Shown here: piece by piece, positions 8,836 through 16,520 of the stretch
Layout of the letters: each line of letters opens with the position of its first letter
How positions within the stretch are numbered: the stretch's first letter is position 1
Assembly: GCA_021202845.1 (NCBI GenBank)
Contig: JAJQCF010000021.1
Coordinates: 1 to 64,000 of the forward strand
Source: Oscillospiraceae bacterium
GTDB lineage: Bacteria; Bacillota; Clostridia; Oscillospirales; Oscillospiraceae
Reading direction: 5' to 3'
DNA length: 64,000 nt
Program-made: the position numbers and the translations under genes
Notes under the pieces: generated by a model
Databases searched by the model: none
Told to the model about the DNA's origin: nothing
The model's input: only the letters and a program-made list of their open reading frames with translations

Positions 8836-8868
8836 GCCGCACGGCATTTTTAACGTAACCCCCAAGCG

Positions 8869-8899
8869 CGCCGCTCCGAATTAACGCTTCGGAGCGGCG
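8869..8899 (+). terminator. Stem-loop between thiolase and keto acid cleavage genes
   Basis: A perfect 12-bp stem (8869-8880 with 8888-8899) and a 7-base loop. No T-run follows, so it may be a processing or mRNA-stability element rather than a terminator. Confidence 0.45.
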
Positions 8900-8951
8900 G
8901 GCGAATTAAATACGCATATCAAATATTATAATTTGAAAGGAAGTAATTGTC

Positions 8952-9872
8952 ATGCCCAAGAAGTTCCTCAATTATGTAAACAACAACCCGCTTATCGTTT
9001 CCTGCTGCCTCTGCGGCGCCGGCACGAAGAAGAACCAGGCTCCCACCGTTCCTTACACCCCCGAGGAGATTTCCGACCAAGCCATTGAGGCTGCGAAGGC
9101 CGGTGCAGCCGTTGTCCACATCCACGTCCGCGAGGACAAGGAAGTCAACGGCAAGATGGAGATTGGCTACAAGTCCATGTCCCTCGACATGTTCACCCAG
9201 ACCGTCGAGCTCGTTCGCAAGAAGGCTCTGGCTGAGGGCGTTGACGTTGTCATCAACCTGACCACCTCCGGCGGCGAGTACGAGGACTACAAGCGTCTGC
9301 AGCACCTTGGCGCTCTCAAGCCCGAGATGTGCTCCTTCGACCCGGGCACGCTGAACTGGGCGAACAGCTACATCTTCGAGAACAGCCCCCGCTTCCTCAA
9401 CCTGCTGGGCGAAGAGGTTGTAAAGCAGGATGTCAAGCCCGAGTTCGAGGTATTTGACACCGGCCACATCGACTCCGTTAAGTATTACTGCGACAAGTGG
9501 GGCATCCCCCAGCCCGCATACTACCAGTTCATCATGAACGTCGGCGGCGCAATGCCCGGCACTCCCGGCAACCTCGCCTTCCTCGTTGACAAGCTGCCTG
9601 ACGGCGCTATCTGGTCCGTATCCGGCATCGGCAGAGCCCACATGCCCATGATTTACACCGGTCTTGCTCTCGGCTGCGACGGTCTGCGCGTTGGCCTTGA
9701 GGACAACATCATGTACGGCAAGGACGAGAACGGCAACAAGGTCATCGCCACCAACAAGATGCTTGTTGAGCGCGCTGTCCGCATCGCCAAGGAGTTCGGC
9801 CGTCCCATCGCCACCGCACAGCAGGCGCGCGAGATTCTCGGCATCACCCGCAACTGCATAAAGCAGTGCTGA
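8952..9872 (+). CDS. Beta-keto acid cleavage enzyme (BKACE / Kce family)
   Basis: 306 residues of the DUF849/BKACE family. These Zn enzymes convert a beta-keto acid plus acetyl-CoA into acetoacetate plus a new acyl-CoA; the founding member acts on 3-keto-5-aminohexanoate in lysine fermentation. Visible: the Zn-binding HIHVR (His56, His58), NLTTSGG, and the TGHIDSVKYY and GCDGLRVGLEDN segments. No other lysine-fermentation genes are in the window, so the substrate is open. A TATAAT at 8927-8932 and an AAAGGAAG site precede it. Codon bias is strong, as in the thiolase. Confidence 0.88.
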   Translation: MPKKFLNYVNNNPLIVSCCLCGAGTKKNQAPTVPYTPEEISDQAIEAAKAGAAVVHIHVREDKEVNGKMEIGYKSMSLDMFTQTVELVRKKALAEGVDVVINLTTSGGEYEDYKRLQHLGALKPEMCSFDPGTLNWANSYIFENSPRFLNLLGEEVVKQDVKPEFEVFDTGHIDSVKYYCDKWGIPQPAYYQFIMNVGGAMPGTPGNLAFLVDKLPDGAIWSVSGIGRAHMPMIYTGLALGCDGLRVGLEDNIMYGKDENGNKVIATNKMLVERAVRIAKEFGRPIATAQQAREILGITRNCIKQC

Positions 9873-9903
9873 GCTTTCCCCGCGGCTTTATACAAATTGC
9901 GCA

Positions 9904-9932
9904 TTGAATAATTTTTTCACGTCTGGTATAAT
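9904..9932 (+). promoter_or_regulatory. Strong promoter for the thioesterase gene
   Basis: -35 TTGAAT at 9904-9909, 17-bp spacer, -10 TATAAT at 9927-9932. An inverted repeat (9917-9926 with 9953-9962, one mismatch) encloses the -10 and start site and could be an operator. Confidence 0.7.
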
Positions 9933-9989
9933 ATCCCTAACACGGTATTATGCCGGACGTGATTTTTTACCCGCGAGGAGGTTTTGCGC

Positions 9990-10406
9990 GTGAGCGTTGT
10001 CACTGAGCTGGACGTAAGGTACCCCGACTGCGACACTATGGGCGTTGTACACCACGCCGTTTATCCCATATGGCTGGAGATGGGACGCATGACGTTTTTC
10101 GACAGCTGCGGCTACGGGTACACCTACGCGCACAGCCGCGGAACCGACCCCGCTATGGTGGAGCTGAACGTTAAATACGGCGCAAGCGTGACCTTTCCCT
10201 CCCGCGTGCGCGTTGTGACGCGCTGCACGCTCTGCGAGGGTAAAAAAATTGCCTTTGCCTACGAGGTTTACAAGCAGGGGGAGGATGAACCCTGCGTTCG
10301 AGCCACGAGCTTTCACATCTGGGTGAAGGACGGCAAGAGCTACAATATGGAGACCGAGCTGCCGCAAGTGTTCGGAGCTTACAGCGCTGCTGTAGAGAAA
10401 GCGTGA
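9990..10406 (+). CDS. Acyl-CoA thioesterase, 4HBT/YbgC hot-dog family
   Basis: 138 residues from a GTG at 9990, which lies 8 bp after GAGGAGG; the TTG at 9984 is too close to that site. The motif RYPDCDTMGVVHHAVYPIW contains the catalytic Asp and the downstream His pair of the YbgC/4-hydroxybenzoyl-CoA thioesterase type. It should hydrolyse an acyl-CoA in the cytosol. Its location just after the thiolase and keto acid cleavage genes suggests a substrate from that pathway, but this is inference. Three bases separate it from the next gene, so they are co-translated. Confidence 0.85.
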   Translation: MSVVTELDVRYPDCDTMGVVHHAVYPIWLEMGRMTFFDSCGYGYTYAHSRGTDPAMVELNVKYGASVTFPSRVRVVTRCTLCEGKKIAFAYEVYKQGEDEPCVRATSFHIWVKDGKSYNMETELPQVFGAYSAAVEKA

Positions 10407-10409
10407 GGA

Positions 10410-11159
10410 ATGAAAAATAAAACTGTTGACGCAAGAAAAGTTTGGCGCGGCGTCTTTTACGCCGTGGGCATGGTCGTTCTGGCCTGCGGAATCGTTCTCA
10501 ACACCAAGAGCGGCTTGGGCGTGGCGCCCATAGTCTCGGTGCCGTACACCGTGAGCGAGCTGACGGGGCTGAACTTCAGCAACCTGACGTTCGCGTGGTA
10601 CTGCCTGTTTATCGTGGGCGAGTTTGTGCTGCGCGGCAAAAACCGCCAGTGGAAGGACTTGCTCCAGCTGCCGGTGAGTTATGTGTTCACCCGCTTTATG
10701 AATATGTTCTCCGTGCATCTGAACGTCAATCAGGAGGTCGTGCAGGGCTGGTGCCACTCGTTTTTCGGCATTTTCGGGCTGGATATAACGCCGCACCACT
10801 ACATAGCCGGAGGGCTCATTGCCTTCACCGCCGTGGCGATAACCGGCGTCGGCATAGTCCTCAGCACGAATATGCGCGTTGTGCCCAACGCGGGCGACGG
10901 CATTGTGCAGGCGCTCTCCGACGTGACGCACATAAAACAGGGCAACATGAAAAACATTTTCGATATTAGCTGCGCCTGCATTTCGCTGATTATGGGCTTT
11001 GTCTTCGGCGGCAGTCTCTACGGCGTAGGCGTGGCCACCGTTATCGCCCTGCTGTTCACGGGCATTTCCGTGACAATCTGCAACAAGCTCTTCACCAAGC
11101 GGGTAATGAAGCTGTGCTACACGCAGGATGACTGGGTAAAGTACACTGCGGATATATAA
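10410..11159 (+). CDS. YczE/YyaS-type membrane protein
   Basis: 249 residues with about five or six membrane helices. The segment NTKSGLGVAPIVSVPYTVSE and the later NAGDGIVQALSD are typical of the YczE/YyaS/YitT-like family. Molecular function is unknown; an integral membrane location is clear. It starts 3 bp after the thioesterase stop, so the two form an operon closed by a terminator. Confidence 0.75.
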   Translation: MKNKTVDARKVWRGVFYAVGMVVLACGIVLNTKSGLGVAPIVSVPYTVSELTGLNFSNLTFAWYCLFIVGEFVLRGKNRQWKDLLQLPVSYVFTRFMNMFSVHLNVNQEVVQGWCHSFFGIFGLDITPHHYIAGGLIAFTAVAITGVGIVLSTNMRVVPNAGDGIVQALSDVTHIKQGNMKNIFDISCACISLIMGFVFGGSLYGVGVATVIALLFTGISVTICNKLFTKRVMKLCYTQDDWVKYTADI

Positions 11160-11164
11160 AAAAC

Positions 11165-11199
11165 AAGCAGCCGCGACACATTTGACGCGGCTGCTTTTG
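11165..11199. terminator. Bidirectional terminator
   Basis: A perfect 11-bp stem (11165-11175 with 11186-11196) is followed by TTTT on the plus strand, with an A-rich flank on the other side. It separates two convergent transcription units. Confidence 0.8.
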
Positions 11200-11212
11200 C
11201 ATAGCTGGCAGG

Positions 11213-11500
11213 CTATTCGGTGACGTTTGTGTACGACACGGGGCGTGTTTCGGTGAGCACCGTGTCGGTGCCGGAGGCGGGGTCGGCGGTGCTGGCGGGC
11301 AAGGTTATCGTCGGCGGCTCTTCCGTGGGTACGGGCGTGGCGGGCGGCTCGGTTGCGGGCGCGGCGGTCTGCGTCACGACTGCGGTCGGCTCCGGCTCTT
11401 CCTCGACCTCGGAGCCGCCGCTGAAGCGCACGATGAGAATTATCACCAGCGCCACGGCCAAAACTATTATTGCTGCGTATATTGCTTTGCGGTTTTTCAT
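11213..11500 (-). CDS. Small membrane-anchored protein with Pro/Thr-rich outer part
   Basis: 95 residues: basic N-terminus, one membrane helix (about 8-25), an acidic patch (EVEEEPEP), then a Thr/Pro/Ala-rich tail, probably extracellular. No family is recognised. Its ribosome binding site (GGAGG) lies inside the last codons of the O-antigen ligase-like gene, so the two are translationally linked and may act together at the cell surface. Confidence 0.6.
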   Translation of the reverse strand: MKNRKAIYAAIIVLAVALVIILIVRFSGGSEVEEEPEPTAVVTQTAAPATEPPATPVPTEEPPTITLPASTADPASGTDTVLTETRPVSYTNVTE

Positions 11501-11501
11501 G

Positions 11502-13043
11502 TTACCTCCATTGGGTTTTCCGCCTGAAGCGGGCGTTTATCAGGCCGAGCAGGAGCCAGAACAGCGGCGCGGCGAAGCAAAGGCCGAGGCTGAAAAAGCT
11601 CTGCACGCACCAGCTCACGAGCGTTACGCCTAAGACGAGAGCCGACGGCGATTTCCTGCGGCGGAAGCAGACGGCCAAGGCGGACGCGGCTATGCCGAGA
11701 TACGCGCCGAGCCCCAGCAGCCCCTCGTTGACGAGAAAGCCGAGATATTCGTTGTGCGCGTTGTCCACGGAGCGGGTGATTGTCCTCCCCGTCTCCTCCA
11801 CGACGCGGCTGAACTCCATATCCAGCCGCAGCGAGAGCGTGTCCGGCCCGCCGCCGAGCAGCGGGTGCTCCGGCACAAGCGCGAGCGTTTCGCGCCAGAT
11901 GAGGATGCGCGATGAGCCAAATGAGCCGTCAAGCTGACCGTGCAGTACGCGGGAGAGCTCCGCAAGAGTTTCCGAGCTGCCGGAGTAGCGGTAAACGTAC
12001 ACTGTCCCTCCGACGAGCGCGGCCAGACACACCGCGGCGACGCCCCGCGACATGGCGGCGGGGGAGGGCGGACGGCGCACCAGTGCCAGCGCGAGGGCGG
12101 CAATGCCCAGCGCGGCGGCAGCGGCAAGGCAGTCCAGCGCGCGGGCGGTGAGCTCAAGGCTCCACGCTATGCCCGCTTCGGTCTTTTCGCCGGAAAAGGC
12201 GGCAGAGAGCGCCAGCGCCAGCAGAGCCACAGCCGACATGCCCAGCGCGCGTCGCGCTCTTGCGGGCGTGGTGAGCAGGAACGGCGCGCCGAGCACCGCC
12301 GCCGCAGCGAGCGCCGCGGCGCCGGCGGCAACGCCGGATTCGGCTAAGATGAAAACGGAGAGAAAAAGCGGCAGGGCAAGCCAGCCGAGGCGCGCTCCGC
12401 CGTACACGGTGACGCAGGCGAAGAACGCGGGGATTGCCAGACACAGCAGCGAGCACAGAACGTCCACATTGCCCAGCGTGCCGAGGAAAACGCCGGAGTA
12501 GCGTATGTTGCCGTCGTAAAAGCTCAGCCCGTCGGGGAAAAGCCACAGGAAGTTGCAGCCCCAGAGCTGAAAAACTGCCGCAATGCAGCAGAGCGTGACG
12601 GAAAAGCCGAGCGTATGGACGTAAATTTCCCGCACCCGCCCCCAGCGCGCGACGCCGAGACATATCAGCGCGTACAGCAGCTGCGTCACAAGCCCGTCAT
12701 AGCGGGCAGCGCCGATTATGGTCGCGGGGAAAAATTCCGAGACAAGCGCCGAGACTGTGCAGACGGCCATAAAGCCCAGCACGGGCAAAGCCCACGCCTT
12801 GGGACGCTCCGGCGCTCTTTTGCCTCTCAGGCTCAGAGCGAGCGAGACGGCGAGCCAGAGCGCGGTGGCCGCGACAAAGAAAATATATTTGGAGAATGTT
12901 ATGTTCGCATAGCCGCTGAAGCCTGTGAAGAGCGGAAACACAGCGAGCATCAGCATTATGTAGCAGTGTGTTGCCTGCTCCGGCCCCGCGCCTTTGACCC
13001 TTTCAAGCATCAATAAGCCGCCGACCCTTTCAGGTGTATTCAT
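11502..13043 (-). CDS. O-antigen ligase / Wzy-like membrane protein
   Basis: 513 residues with about 12 membrane helices and the Wzy_C-type signature near the C-terminus (LLGGGPDTL, then DNAHNEYLGFLVNEGLLGL). Family members join or polymerise surface polysaccharide on the outer face of the membrane; in a Gram-positive they may act on teichoic or capsular polymers. The annotated ATG at 13043 is only about 8 bases past the predicted transcription start and has no ribosome binding site. Initiation at Met12, after GAAAGGG, is an alternative. Confidence 0.75.
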   Translation of the reverse strand: MNTPERVGGLLMLERVKGAGPEQATHCYIMLMLAVFPLFTGFSGYANITFSKYIFFVAATALWLAVSLALSLRGKRAPERPKAWALPVLGFMAVCTVSALVSEFFPATIIGAARYDGLVTQLLYALICLGVARWGRVREIYVHTLGFSVTLCCIAAVFQLWGCNFLWLFPDGLSFYDGNIRYSGVFLGTLGNVDVLCSLLCLAIPAFFACVTVYGGARLGWLALPLFLSVFILAESGVAAGAAALAAAAVLGAPFLLTTPARARRALGMSAVALLALALSAAFSGEKTEAGIAWSLELTARALDCLAAAAALGIAALALALVRRPPSPAAMSRGVAAVCLAALVGGTVYVYRYSGSSETLAELSRVLHGQLDGSFGSSRILIWRETLALVPEHPLLGGGPDTLSLRLDMEFSRVVEETGRTITRSVDNAHNEYLGFLVNEGLLGLGAYLGIAASALAVCFRRRKSPSALVLGVTLVSWCVQSFFSLGLCFAAPLFWLLLGLINARFRRKTQWR

Positions 13044-13057
13044 GCCGTATAGCGGCT

Positions 13058-13086
13058 ACTATAACATAATTCAGTTAAAATGTAAA
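13058..13086 (-). promoter_or_regulatory. Promoter of the O-antigen ligase-like gene
   Basis: On the minus strand: -35 TTTACA (13086-13081), 17-bp spacer, -10 TATAGT (13063-13058). Confidence 0.6.
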
Positions 13087-13174
13087 GAGCAACATAATCC
13101 CCACAAACTGTGCAAAATAACCTCAAAATTAGCCGCGAAGCGCGCTATGATTCCCCACAAAAGGAGTAAAAACG

Positions 13175-13939
13175 ATGTTTTTCGATACACATGCCCATTA
13201 TGACGACCCCGCTTTCGACGATTGCCGCTACGAGCTTTTGGACAATATGCCGAATAGCGGAGTGGAGCTGATACTCAACCCCGGCTGCGACCGCGCGACC
13301 TCCGAGGCGGCCATTGCGCTGGCGGAGCGCTACGACTATGTCTACGCCGCCGTGGGCTGGCACCCGCACGAGAGCGAGAGCTTTGACAGCGAGAGCGAGG
13401 CGCTTATCCGCGCTTGGGCGCGGCACCCCAAGGTCAAGGCGATTGGCGAGATTGGCCTTGACTACCACTACGACACGGAGATAAAGGACGCGCAGCTGCG
13501 CGTTTTCGAGCGGCAAATGGCGCTGGCGGAGGAGCTGGGGCTGCCGGTTATAATCCACGACCGCGACGCCCACGCCGACTGCATGAGCATGGCGGAGCGC
13601 TTTCCCGCCGTCAAGGGCGTGTTCCACTGCTATTCGGGCTCGGCGGAAATGGCGCGCAGGCTGTTGGAAATGGGCTGGTACCTCAGCTTCACGGGCGCTA
13701 TCACGTTCAAAAACGCCCGCCGCGCGCCGGAGGTCATAGCCGCGTGCCCCAACGACCGCATTATGATTGAAACGGACTGCCCCTACATGGCGCCTGTCCC
13801 GCACCGCGGAGAGCGCTGCGACAGCCGCCTGCTGCCCTATATGGCGGCGAAGATTGCCGAGGTTAAGGGCATGACCGCCGAGGCCGCCGCCGAGATGTGC
13901 ATGGAGAACGGTAAACGCTTTTTTAACATCCATAAATAA
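13175..13939 (+). CDS. tatD: TatD family metal-dependent hydrolase
   Basis: 254 residues, the normal TatD length. Metal-binding residues are visible: DTHAHYDD (His6, His8), GEIGLDYHYD (Glu), HDRDAH, FHCYSG, and the Asp of ETDCPYMAP. TatD proteins are 3'-5' DNases/metal-dependent phosphoesterases; the usual cellular role is DNA repair or turnover. AAAGGAG precedes the ATG. Monocistronic as far as can be seen. Confidence 0.92.
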   Translation: MFFDTHAHYDDPAFDDCRYELLDNMPNSGVELILNPGCDRATSEAAIALAERYDYVYAAVGWHPHESESFDSESEALIRAWARHPKVKAIGEIGLDYHYDTEIKDAQLRVFERQMALAEELGLPVIIHDRDAHADCMSMAERFPAVKGVFHCYSGSAEMARRLLEMGWYLSFTGAITFKNARRAPEVIAACPNDRIMIETDCPYMAPVPHRGERCDSRLLPYMAAKIAEVKGMTAEAAAEMCMENGKRFFNIHK

Positions 13940-13977
13940 ATTATTTAACATTATAAGAAAAACTTTTGGAAAAAGCC

Positions 13978-14006
13978 TTGACAAAAGCAGAAATATGTGG
14001 TTTACT
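13978..14006 (+). promoter_or_regulatory. Promoter of the first cytidylate-kinase-like gene
   Basis: Perfect -35 TTGACA at 13978-13983, 17-bp spacer, -10 TTTACT at 14001-14006. Confidence 0.55.
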
Positions 14007-14078
14007 ACTACTATAAGTTGTTGCACAAATTTAGAAATGCGCAGCGGCGAAGCAGAAAATTTTTGAGGAGGCACAATA

Positions 14079-14723
14079 ATGGTTATCACAATAGGCGGAA
14101 ATTACGGCAGCGGCGGCAAGGCTTTGGCTGAAAGAGCCGCGGAAATGCTCGGCTACACTCTCTGCGACGACGAGGTTATAAAAGAGGTCGTTAAGGACAG
14201 CGGCGTGGACATGACGACGGAAACCTTCGCGTACTTCGACGAAAGCTCTGGCAAGAGCTCCCTGAGCGAAATACAGCGCCTTTCCAGCGTGCAGGCCGCC
14301 AACTACCGCAGCATGATTAGCTCCATTGTCATGGACGTTGCCCCGCTGGACAAGCGCATGAACGTCATCCAAGAGCGCATATGCAAGGCCTTGGCGGACA
14401 AGGGCAACTGCATCATTCTCGGACGCTGCGCCGACTACTATCTCCGCGGCAGGGACGATGTCATAAGTATTTTTGTTACCAATACCCCCGAAAACTGTGT
14501 AAAGCGCATTATGGAGCACTTCTCTATCGACGAAAAGGCCGCGAAGAAGGTTGTCAAGAAAACCGACGAGCGCCGCAGCGACTATTACTCGTTCTTCACC
14601 GGCAAGCGCTGGGCTGATTTGAACAACTACAACATAGTCCTCCAGAACCAGTGCCTCGGCGACGAGGGCTGCGCCCAGCTGCTGAAGGCCATTGTCGAAA
14701 TCAAGGAGTCCTGCAAGGCATAA
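14079..14723 (+). CDS. Cytidylate kinase-like family protein (paralog 1)
   Basis: 214 residues of the cytidylate-kinase-like P-loop family (Cytidylate_kin_2). The glycine-rich loop is GNYGSGGKALAERA (residues 7-20), with a Lys at 14. Further shared motifs: IILGRCADYYL, TNTPENCVKRI, KKTDERRSDYY and a C-terminal LNNYNI. The family resembles CMP kinase, but its substrate is unproven. Two paralogs occur at 35373-35993 and as the C-terminal domain of the permease fusion at 57835-59796. This copy is monocistronic, with its own promoter and terminator, and is not next to a transporter. Confidence 0.8.
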   Translation: MVITIGGNYGSGGKALAERAAEMLGYTLCDDEVIKEVVKDSGVDMTTETFAYFDESSGKSSLSEIQRLSSVQAANYRSMISSIVMDVAPLDKRMNVIQERICKALADKGNCIILGRCADYYLRGRDDVISIFVTNTPENCVKRIMEHFSIDEKAAKKVVKKTDERRSDYYSFFTGKRWADLNNYNIVLQNQCLGDEGCAQLLKAIVEIKESCKA

Positions 14724-14776
14724 CCCCCTTGCGGGCGCATAAATCAGCTTCCTTTCTCTTTATCTATCCCTTTTAG

Positions 14777-14817
14777 CACGGCCGGAGCGGCTTATGCCGT
14801 TTCGGTCGTGTGTTTTT
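14777..14817 (+). terminator. Intrinsic terminator
   Basis: CACGGCCG (14777-14784) pairs with CGGTCGTG (14803-14810), with a partly paired inside and a T-rich tail. Confidence 0.7.
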
Positions 14818-14818
14818 G

Positions 14819-14847
14819 TTGACAGGGGTACGCAAATCTAATATAAT
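14819..14847 (+). promoter_or_regulatory. Consensus promoter of thrH
   Basis: Perfect -35 TTGACA (14819-14824), 17-bp spacer, perfect -10 TATAAT (14842-14847). Confidence 0.85.
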
Positions 14848-14881
14848 GACTGCGAAGATAAACTAAACGGAGGTTTTTGAT

Positions 14882-15481
14882 ATGAATATAGTCTGCCTTG
14901 ACCTTGAGGGCGTTTTAGTGCCGGAAATCTGGATAGCGTTTGCTGACGCCAGCGGTATCCCCGAGCTGCGCCGCACCACGCGCGACGAGCCCGATTACGA
15001 CAAGCTCATGCGCTACCGCCTCGACATACTCTCCCGCCACGGCCTCGGACTGAACGAGATTCAGGCCACGATAGCCAAGGTCGAGCCGATGGACGGCGCG
15101 AAAGAGTTTTTGGACGAGCTGCGCAGTTTGAGCCAAGTTATAATTATCAGCGACACCTTCGAGCAGTTCGCGGGGCCGCTTATGAAAAAGTTAGGTATGC
15201 CCACAATATTCTGCAACAGCCTTGAGGTCGCACCCGACGGCGCCATTACGGGCTACAAAATGCGCTGCCAGCAGTCCAAGCTGACAACGGTGAAAGCGCT
15301 GCAGTCCATAGGCTACGAGACGATTGCCTCCGGCGACAGCCACAACGACCTCGGCATGATTCGCGCCAGCAAGGCCGGATTCCTCTTCAAGAGCACCGAC
15401 GCGATAAAGGCCGAAAACCCCGACCTTGCCGCCTACGAGACCTATGACGAGCTTTTGGCGGCGATAAAGCGCGCGCTGTAA
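14882..15481 (+). CDS. thrH: Phosphoserine phosphatase / homoserine phosphotransferase ThrH
   Basis: 199 residues, HAD superfamily, colinear with the ThrH family. The catalytic motif is CLDLEGVLVPEIW (Asp7 nucleophile, Glu9), an unusual DxE instead of DxD that defines ThrH. Motif II is IIISDTF, motif III uses a Lys near QQSKLTT, and motif IV is SGDSHNDLGMI. ThrH removes phosphate from phosphoserine and can transfer it to homoserine, linking serine and threonine synthesis. It is driven by a consensus promoter and closed by a strong terminator. Confidence 0.9.
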   Translation: MNIVCLDLEGVLVPEIWIAFADASGIPELRRTTRDEPDYDKLMRYRLDILSRHGLGLNEIQATIAKVEPMDGAKEFLDELRSLSQVIIISDTFEQFAGPLMKKLGMPTIFCNSLEVAPDGAITGYKMRCQQSKLTTVKALQSIGYETIASGDSHNDLGMIRASKAGFLFKSTDAIKAENPDLAAYETYDELLAAIKRAL

Positions 15482-15488
15482 GCGCCAT

Positions 15489-15519
15489 AGCGGGCTGCCG
15501 CAGGGGCAGCCCGCTTTTT
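15489..15519 (+). terminator. Intrinsic terminator of thrH
   Basis: A perfect 11-bp stem (15489-15499 with 15505-15515) runs straight into TTTTT. Confidence 0.9.
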
Positions 15520-15571
15520 ACGCCGGTTAGCGTTGCCTAATAATGACTTTTTCATCCGAAGTCTTGTACTA

Positions 15572-15599
15572 TTGGCAAAAATGTGATACTATATATAAT
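15572..15599 (+). promoter_or_regulatory. Promoter of uppP
   Basis: -35 TTGGCA (15572-15577), 16-bp spacer, -10 TATAAT (15594-15599). Confidence 0.6.
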
Positions 15600-15655
15600 A
15601 CTGCGCCGCACAGCAAAGCGCGCGGCGCAGATTGATTTTAAACTCGGAGGCCAGC

Positions 15656-16492
15656 ATGAGCATACTCAACGCCCTCATTCTGGGGCTTGTACAGGGAATA
15701 GCGGAGTTCCTGCCCATATCCAGCTCGGGACACCTGAGCGTTCTGCAAAACTTTTTCCATATGGCAACGGCGGAGGAGGGACATATGTTCTTCGACGTGC
15801 TGCTGCATCTCGGCACGCTCATTTCCGTCTGCGTTTTTTACAGAAAGGACATAGCGGGCATAATTGTTGACACCATTGGCTACGCGCGCACCGCGGGGCA
15901 CCCCACGCCGGGGCCGAAAAAGACCTACACCGGCGCGCGGCTGCTGCTGATGATGGTCATAGCCACGCTGCCGCTGGTGCTGATACTGCCGATAAAGGAC
16001 AAGGTGGAGCAGCTGTACTACAGCACGGGCTTCATCGGCGCGGCGTTTTTAATCACCGGCTGCCTGCTGTTTATCTCCGACCGTATGCCGCGCGGGTCAA
16101 AGACCGCCGCCAACATGACCGTCAAGGACGCGCTCATAATCGGCGTTTTTCAGGCGTTTGCCACGGTGCCCGGACTTTCGCGCTCCGGCACCACGATAAC
16201 CGCGGGCATGTGTACGGGGCTTGACCGCTCCTTTGCCGCCAGGTTTTCTTTCCTCATCTCCATTCCGGCGGTGCTGGGCGCGAACATACTAAGCGTTGCG
16301 GACGCGGTGAGCGCGGGCATCGACACCTCGCTGCTGCCGGCCTACTTAATCGGTATGGCGGTGGCAATGGTGAGCGGCTACTTCGCCTGCTCGCTCGTGC
16401 AGTACGTCTGCTCCAAGGACAAATTCGGCAAGTTCTGCTACTACTGCTTCGCCGCCGGTATACTCACGATAATACTTACAATAGTTTTATAA
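15656..16492 (+). CDS. uppP: Undecaprenyl-diphosphate phosphatase UppP
   Basis: 278 residues from the ATG at 15656, 5 bp after CGGAGG; an upstream in-frame start at 15632 lacks a ribosome binding site. It dephosphorylates undecaprenyl diphosphate at the outer membrane face, recycling the lipid carrier for peptidoglycan and other wall polymers. Key motifs: EFLPISSSGHL (Glu17, His26) and GLSRSGTTI (Arg176). About eight membrane helices. The next gene is ftsK, 28 bp downstream. Confidence 0.93.
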   Translation: MSILNALILGLVQGIAEFLPISSSGHLSVLQNFFHMATAEEGHMFFDVLLHLGTLISVCVFYRKDIAGIIVDTIGYARTAGHPTPGPKKTYTGARLLLMMVIATLPLVLILPIKDKVEQLYYSTGFIGAAFLITGCLLFISDRMPRGSKTAANMTVKDALIIGVFQAFATVPGLSRSGTTITAGMCTGLDRSFAARFSFLISIPAVLGANILSVADAVSAGIDTSLLPAYLIGMAVAMVSGYFACSLVQYVCSKDKFGKFCYYCFAAGILTIILTIVL

Positions 16493-16520
16493 TGCTTATT
16501 ATTTAAAAAGGTGTAATGAA

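Noticed and set aside
7480-8865. 461-codon minus-strand open frame opposite the thiolase
   Set aside because: The Gly/His/Val-rich repeats mirror the strong codon bias of the thiolase; no family or ribosome binding site was recognised.
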